Of a stretch of 64,000 nucleotides of DNA, positions 60,279 to 64,000 are shown in pieces. Source of the DNA: Bacteroidales bacterium. GTDB lineage: Bacteria; Bacteroidota; Bacteroidia; Bacteroidales; FEN-979. Every line of letters begins with the position of its first letter. The stretch's first letter is position 1. The stretch spans positions 124,001 to 188,000 of the forward strand of contig JALNZC010000002.1 in the NCBI GenBank assembly GCA_023229525.1. Direction: 5' to 3'. The translations under genes were made by a program, and so were the position numbers. The notes beneath the pieces were generated by a model. It saw only the letters and a list, made by a program, of their open reading frames with translations. It was not told the DNA's origin and ran no database searches.

Positions 60279-62048
60279 ATGAAGAGAATAATTATACTTC
60301 TTACTCTGATTATTTTAACCGTATTGGCGCATGCCCAAGTTGTTTATGAAGATATCAACAATACGGGTATTTATGATTTCCTGGATGAACTGGCAAACAA
60401 TAAGGTCATCGAACTGAATTCGGTAGTGAAACCATATTCCCGAATTTATATTACGAAAAAACTAATGGAAGCAGAGAAACAATTAATAATTAATAATGAA
60501 GAATTAAAAATTAGGGTTAATAAGCGACAGGTTAAGGAATTGCATTTTTATTTGCAGGACTTCCTGCCGGAATATCGAATATTGATCAACGAATTTAGAA
60601 TATTGAACGAAAAAAAAGAAGATATATCCAGAATACGAGATACGGCAATCCAATTCGTCCCTCGTCCTTCGTCCCTCGTCCCTCGTAATTACGACCACAA
60701 ACTGGGATTCCTTTTCAAGAAGAATCAGGACTTTGCTGTGTCATTAAATCCCCTGGCGTTTCAGTACCAGGACCGGTTGTTCACTTTATCGGTGAGACCG
60801 ATTTTGGGGTTTTCATACATGGCAAATGAAAACAGCAATATGTACCACCGTTACTGGGGCGCTTCGGGATTTATGTATATCAGGAAATACTTCGGGGGAT
60901 ATGCCAGTCTGAGAGATAATTATGCGACCCAATTATTGGTACAACCTCAATATTTGACCCTTGGAACCGGAGGGATATATAAGGTTAATGAAGGAGGAAG
61001 AACGGGGGGCGACTGGTCGGAGATGCGGGGCGGGATCAGTGTTTCATGGAAATGGGGCTCCTTTGGCTTGATGAAGGATTTTTTTACTTGGGGGAACAAC
61101 TATCACGGATCAAATATTTTCTCGGACCATGCGCCTTCATTTCCTTATATCCAACTGCATATCAACCCGGTGAAGTGGTTCGATTTCTATTATATCCATG
61201 GATGGCTTGCAAGTAAGGTAGTCGACAGCTCCCGGAGTTATTGGATCGGCGATGAATACCGGATTGTTTATCACAGCAAATACATCGCGGCTAACATGTT
61301 TACTTTCACCCCGGTGAAAAGGTTAAATATCTCCTTCGGAAATTCTATCATATACAGTGGCGATATCAATCTGGGTTTTCTCATTCCCTTCATGTTCTTC
61401 AAATCGGTCGACCACTCCTCCTATTTCAATAACAATGCAGGATCGAATGCCCAAATGTTTATCGATATCAGCAGCCGGCAGATCAAACATCTTCATCTGT
61501 ATGTGACCCTATTCATCGATGAATTAAAGACCTCCAGGATCTTCAAGAAAGATGAAAACAATTTCACATCTTGGAAATTTGGGTTCAGGTTGAGCGATTT
61601 TCCGGTCCGCAATCTTTCAATAACATCAGAGTACACACGTACTCAGCCGATGGCCTATAAGCATTACCTGCAGATTACAGATTTTACTTCCAATTTGTAT
61701 AATATGGGAAATTGGATGCGTGACAACTCGCAAGAGATCTATATCGCACTTGCCTGGAAGCCCATACGAGGATTACTGTTTAACGGCTCTCTTACTCTGG
61801 CCGAACATGGCGATGATGTGGCTTATGATAGCAATAAAGGTTACGATGTGACCAAGATTCCTTTCATGAAAAATAAAACCTGGGAAGACCAGGAAATTAC
61901 GTTCCTTGCACGGTACGAGCTGGTCAGTAATATATATTTATGGCTGCAATACATGAATACAAACAGGAGGGGAGATGTGCGGTATGGACCGGAAATCCTG
62001 CATGGGAAGACAAATACAGTCATGGCAGGAATGAATGTTGGATTCTAA
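60279..62048 (+). CDS. Wzi-like capsule assembly outer-membrane protein
   Basis: 589 residues. Signal peptide MKRIIILLTLIILTVLAHAQ, then an N-terminal helical region (YDFLDELANNKVIELNSVVKPYSR) and a long series of amphipathic strands ending in a terminal Phe (NVGF), as in 18-stranded Wzi-type barrels; GGYASLRDNY and WGSFGLMKDFFTWGNNYHG are typical of the Bacteroidetes family. Wzi helps retain capsule polymer at the surface, although this family is diverse. Two in-frame repeat arrays lie in the N-terminal region: AATTAAT heptamers (60481-60515) and CCCTCGT units (60655-60687). Confidence 0.82.
   Translation: MKRIIILLTLIILTVLAHAQVVYEDINNTGIYDFLDELANNKVIELNSVVKPYSRIYITKKLMEAEKQLIINNEELKIRVNKRQVKELHFYLQDFLPEYRILINEFRILNEKKEDISRIRDTAIQFVPRPSSLVPRNYDHKLGFLFKKNQDFAVSLNPLAFQYQDRLFTLSVRPILGFSYMANENSNMYHRYWGASGFMYIRKYFGGYASLRDNYATQLLVQPQYLTLGTGGIYKVNEGGRTGGDWSEMRGGISVSWKWGSFGLMKDFFTWGNNYHGSNIFSDHAPSFPYIQLHINPVKWFDFYYIHGWLASKVVDSSRSYWIGDEYRIVYHSKYIAANMFTFTPVKRLNISFGNSIIYSGDINLGFLIPFMFFKSVDHSSYFNNNAGSNAQMFIDISSRQIKHLHLYVTLFIDELKTSRIFKKDENNFTSWKFGFRLSDFPVRNLSITSEYTRTQPMAYKHYLQITDFTSNLYNMGNWMRDNSQEIYIALAWKPIRGLLFNGSLTLAEHGDDVAYDSNKGYDVTKIPFMKNKTWEDQEITFLARYELVSNIYLWLQYMNTNRRGDVRYGPEILHGKTNTVMAGMNVGF
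60481..60515 (+). repeat. AATTAAT heptamer array in the Wzi-like gene
   Basis: Five consecutive units AATTAAT, AATTAAT, AATGAAG, AATTAAA, AATTAGG are read in frame as LIINNEELKIR. Confidence 0.85.
60655..60687 (+). repeat. CCCTCGT heptamer array in the Wzi-like gene
   Basis: Units CCCTCGT, CCTTCGT, CCCTCGT, CCCTCGT are read as VPRPSSLVPR, the same peptide as the array in batD. Confidence 0.88.
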
Positions 62049-62076
62049 ATGAGATGGGAGATAGGAGATAGAAGAT
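62041..62076 (+). repeat. GGAGATA-type array after the Wzi-like gene
   Basis: GAGATGGGAGATAGGAGATA and AGAAGATG overlap the stop of the Wzi-like gene. Beyond it, 62077-62195 is A+T-rich without a gene. Confidence 0.7.
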
Positions 62077-62195
62077 GCCTGCAAGCAATGAACCTAGGCA
62101 TTGCAGTAATCATTTTAAATAATTACCGCCTATTTTGCGGATATAATTGTGGTTGCGAAGAATAATAGATATATTTGACGCATAAGGTGTGGGAA

Positions 62196-63332
62196 ATGTA
62201 CAAATATATACATCAACTGAAGAATTGGCCTCAGTTTACCTGGAATAATGACGATTTGCTTTATCTGCTTGGGAAAGTTCGTAATCTGCAAGGGAAATTG
62301 GTTGGCAGAATGGAAGCTCTTGGCTTTGACCTGCGAAAAGAGGCCGTATTGGAAACGATTACCCTGGACGTGATAAAATCAACAGAAATTGAAGGTGAAA
62401 TATTAAACCCTGAGCAGGTTCGTTCTTCATTAGCCCGGCGATTAGGAATGAACATTTCAGGTTTGGTCCCGTCAGACAGGAACGTAGATGGAATAGTAGA
62501 CATGATGATGGATGCTGCACAACAATTTAACAATCCACTGACTTCAGATAGATTATTTGACTGGTATTCAGGATTATTCCCAACAGGTAGAAGCGGGAAC
62601 TATCGAATTACAGCCGGTGCATGGCGTAAGGACTCTACCGGGCCTATGCAAATTGTTTCCGGCGCCATCGGAAAAGAAAAAGTACACTTTCAGGCTCCGG
62701 ATGCAAGAAGGCTTGAAAGAAAAATGAGTGCATTTATTGACTGGTTTAATCAGATCGAAAACGTTGACCTGGTAATAAAAGCAGGTGTAGCCCATCTCTG
62801 GTTTGTAACCATTCACCCATTCGATGATGGAAATGGAAAACTGGCCCGTGCATTGGCAGACATGCTACTGGCCAGGGCCGACGGCAGTTCTCAACGATTT
62901 TATAGTATGTCGGCTCAAATAAGACTGGAACGAAAAGGATATTATGACATCCTTAAAAAAACACAAAAAGGGAACCTTGATATAACTGATTGGTTGAAAT
63001 GGTTTCTGAATTGTCTGTTGAATGCACTTAACTCAACTGAAACAATTCTCGCTAAAGTTCTTTTTAAGGCACAATTCTGGATTAAACATACTTCAACAGC
63101 TTTGAATGACAGACAAAAGCTGATACTCAATAAACTTTTAGACGGTTTCACCGGAAAATTGACGACCTCAAAATGGGCAAAAATTACAAAGTGCTCAGCC
63201 GATACTGTATTACGGGATATTCAGGATTTAATAACGAAGGGGATGTTACGTAAAGAGCCTTCTGGTGGAAGAAGCACAAATTACGGATTACTTGAAGGGG
63301 AAGGGAGATGGAAGATAGGAGATAGGAGATAG
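62196..63332 (+). CDS. class II Fic family protein (putative AMPylase)
   Basis: About 378 residues from MYKYIHQLKNWPQFTW; a TTG 21 nt earlier is less likely. The N-terminal DUF4172-like part holds the inhibitory helix STEIEGE (~66), matching the class II [ST]xxxE[GN] motif whose Glu blocks the active site. The Fic core is HPFDDGNGKLAR (~205), with catalytic His. A winged-helix-like C-terminus (LTTSKWAKITKCSADTVLRDIQDLITKG) follows. Fic enzymes transfer AMP or other groups to hydroxyl side chains. No antitoxin is adjacent, so self-regulation is likely. The last residues (RWKIGDRR) are read from a GGAGATA array. Confidence 0.93.
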   Translation: MYKYIHQLKNWPQFTWNNDDLLYLLGKVRNLQGKLVGRMEALGFDLRKEAVLETITLDVIKSTEIEGEILNPEQVRSSLARRLGMNISGLVPSDRNVDGIVDMMMDAAQQFNNPLTSDRLFDWYSGLFPTGRSGNYRITAGAWRKDSTGPMQIVSGAIGKEKVHFQAPDARRLERKMSAFIDWFNQIENVDLVIKAGVAHLWFVTIHPFDDGNGKLARALADMLLARADGSSQRFYSMSAQIRLERKGYYDILKKTQKGNLDITDWLKWFLNCLLNALNSTETILAKVLFKAQFWIKHTSTALNDRQKLILNKLLDGFTGKLTTSKWAKITKCSADTVLRDIQDLITKGMLRKEPSGGRSTNYGLLEGEGRWKIGDRR

Positions 63333-63356
63333 GAGATAGGAGATAGGAGATTGCGG
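63300..63356 (+). repeat. GGAGATA heptamer array at the Fic 3' end
   Basis: GGGAGATGGAAGATAGGAGA followed by exact repeats of GGAGATA. The Fic stop codon TAG is formed inside the array. Confidence 0.85.
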
Positions 63357-63405
63357 AAAATAACGAAGATAATTGGAATTGAATTATTCCGGAAATAAAT
63401 TTTAC

Positions 63406-63999
63406 ATGAATAAGGTTTATAAAAAGTTAAAGTTTTTTTACCAGGATCCGGGTTACCGCCAGGTTCGGGGAGTATTATGGTTTGTGGTGATCACATTGGG
63501 GATCCATTATTCTTACCGGTTCTGGGCCCAAAACTTTCATTACTGGCCCATACAGTTGTGGATGAATGATATGACCCGTGCCATGGCTACATTGGTTTTT
63601 GATCAGAGTGTTTGGGTGAACCGTCATCTCCTGAATATAAGTATGACCTTTACGGGTCAGTGTATGTGGTTTGACAATGGTAGCGGAATCAGCATCAATT
63701 CAAGTTGCTCCGGCGATAAGCAAATTATACAGTTCGCCTTGCTGATGCTGCTTTATCCCGGTCCCTGGAAACACAAACTATGGTTCATTCCCATGGGGAT
63801 GATTATTGTTCATTTAACCAATATACTCAGAATTGTTTTGCTTTCGGTGATAAGCAACTTTGAACCTCAATGGATGAAAATCGCACACGACACGGTGCTG
63901 AGGGCTATGTTCTACGTAGTGATCTTTGCCCTGTGGGTTTGGTGGGTGGAAAGGGTCGGGAAAAGTGATAGGAGAGAAGTGATAGGAGAGAAGAGATAG
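63406..63999 (+). CDS. exosortase/archaeosortase family transpeptidase-like membrane protein
   Basis: 197 residues from MNKVYKKLKFFYQDPGY; an upstream in-frame Met lies in the spacer. Several transmembrane helices carry the invariant catalytic set of the family: Cys101 in NSSCSGDK, Arg142 in TNILRIV and His161 in AHDTVLRAMFY. Exosortases cut PEP-CTERM-like C-terminal signals at the membrane. The small size fits the Bacteroidetes XrtF-type subfamily. No target gene with a recognisable sorting tail lies in the window; it may lie downstream. The C-terminal KSDRREVIGEKR is read from 7/8-nt repeats. Confidence 0.88.
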   Translation: MNKVYKKLKFFYQDPGYRQVRGVLWFVVITLGIHYSYRFWAQNFHYWPIQLWMNDMTRAMATLVFDQSVWVNRHLLNISMTFTGQCMWFDNGSGISINSSCSGDKQIIQFALLMLLYPGPWKHKLWFIPMGMIIVHLTNILRIVLLSVISNFEPQWMKIAHDTVLRAMFYVVIFALWVWWVERVGKSDRREVIGEKR

Positions 64000-64000
64000 G
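63962..64000 (+). repeat. GATAGGAGAGAAGT repeat at the exosortase 3' end
   Basis: AAGTGATAGGAGAGAAGTGAT followed by AGGAGAGAAGAGATAGG: a 14-15-nt unit built from the GGAGATA family, forming the last codons and stop of the exosortase gene. Confidence 0.75.

Overview
The window comes from a Bacteroidota genome, most likely a Bacteroidales-like lineage. The evidence is a Bacteroidetes-order division/cell-wall (dcw) cluster, three proteins with type IX secretion (T9SS) C-terminal signals, a MoxR-BatABCDE locus, DUF4783 next to nadC and rlmH, -7 boxes of the Bacteroidetes TAnnTTTG type, and a tmRNA starting GGGGCTGACCGG. MurE carries the DNPR motif of meso-diaminopimelate-adding enzymes, so a DAP-type Gram-negative wall is expected.

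Layout. 0-1.6 kb (+): the end of a PfkB/heptose-kinase-like gene and a geranylgeranyl-reductase-family flavoprotein. 1.7-17.2 kb (-): one tightly packed operon read mraZ-rsmH-ftsL-ftsI-murE-mraY-murD-ftsW-murG-murC-ftsQ-ftsA-ftsZ-yqeY, with three perfect 10-nt-spaced boxes upstream of mraZ that look like an MraZ operator. murD is reduced to its C-terminal domain. 17.4-25.3 kb: a T9SS FG-GAP protein, an NtrC-like regulator without a DNA-binding domain, tmRNA, gpsA and a TPR-PAS histidine kinase. 25.4-34.6 kb: a surface-polysaccharide block (methyltransferase, three glycosyltransferases, Wzx-like flippase) interrupted by a large type-B T9SS protein. 34.9-38.1 kb: YihY, nadC, DUF4783, rlmH. 38.2-47.2 kb (+): moxR, DUF58, a small membrane protein and batA-E. 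47.4-54.8 kb: a T9SS beta-propeller protein, pyrE, a Nudix hydrolase, a conserved unknown, an Omp85-like barrel and tRNA-Glu. 55.4-64 kb: a lipoprotein, an orphan ATPase, a small membrane protein, a Wzi-like barrel, a class II Fic protein and an exosortase-family protease.

The most striking signal is not a gene. The window is saturated with tandem arrays of 7-nt (sometimes 8-nt) units belonging to several unrelated sequence families (ATCCTGC, CCCTCGT, AATTAAT, AAATCGT, GGAGATA; octamers GGTGAGAT and GATTTGAA). The arrays fill intergenic gaps, run up to and over stop codons, and sit in frame inside at least ten genes, including murC, murG, gpsA, a Nudix hydrolase and batD (18 tandem heptamers). 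In the right half they combine with a recurrent 14-nt word (GGAGCGAAGCGACC and variants, about 23 copies) and with a longer interspersed repeat of about 120-170 bp (at least seven copies) into composite elements, several of which end just upstream of a core promoter. The pattern resembles the heptanucleotide STRR repeats of filamentous cyanobacteria, but in Bacteroidota and with greater diversity; I regard it as the best candidate for an undescribed system here.

All readings were made by eye; no database search or folding was run.
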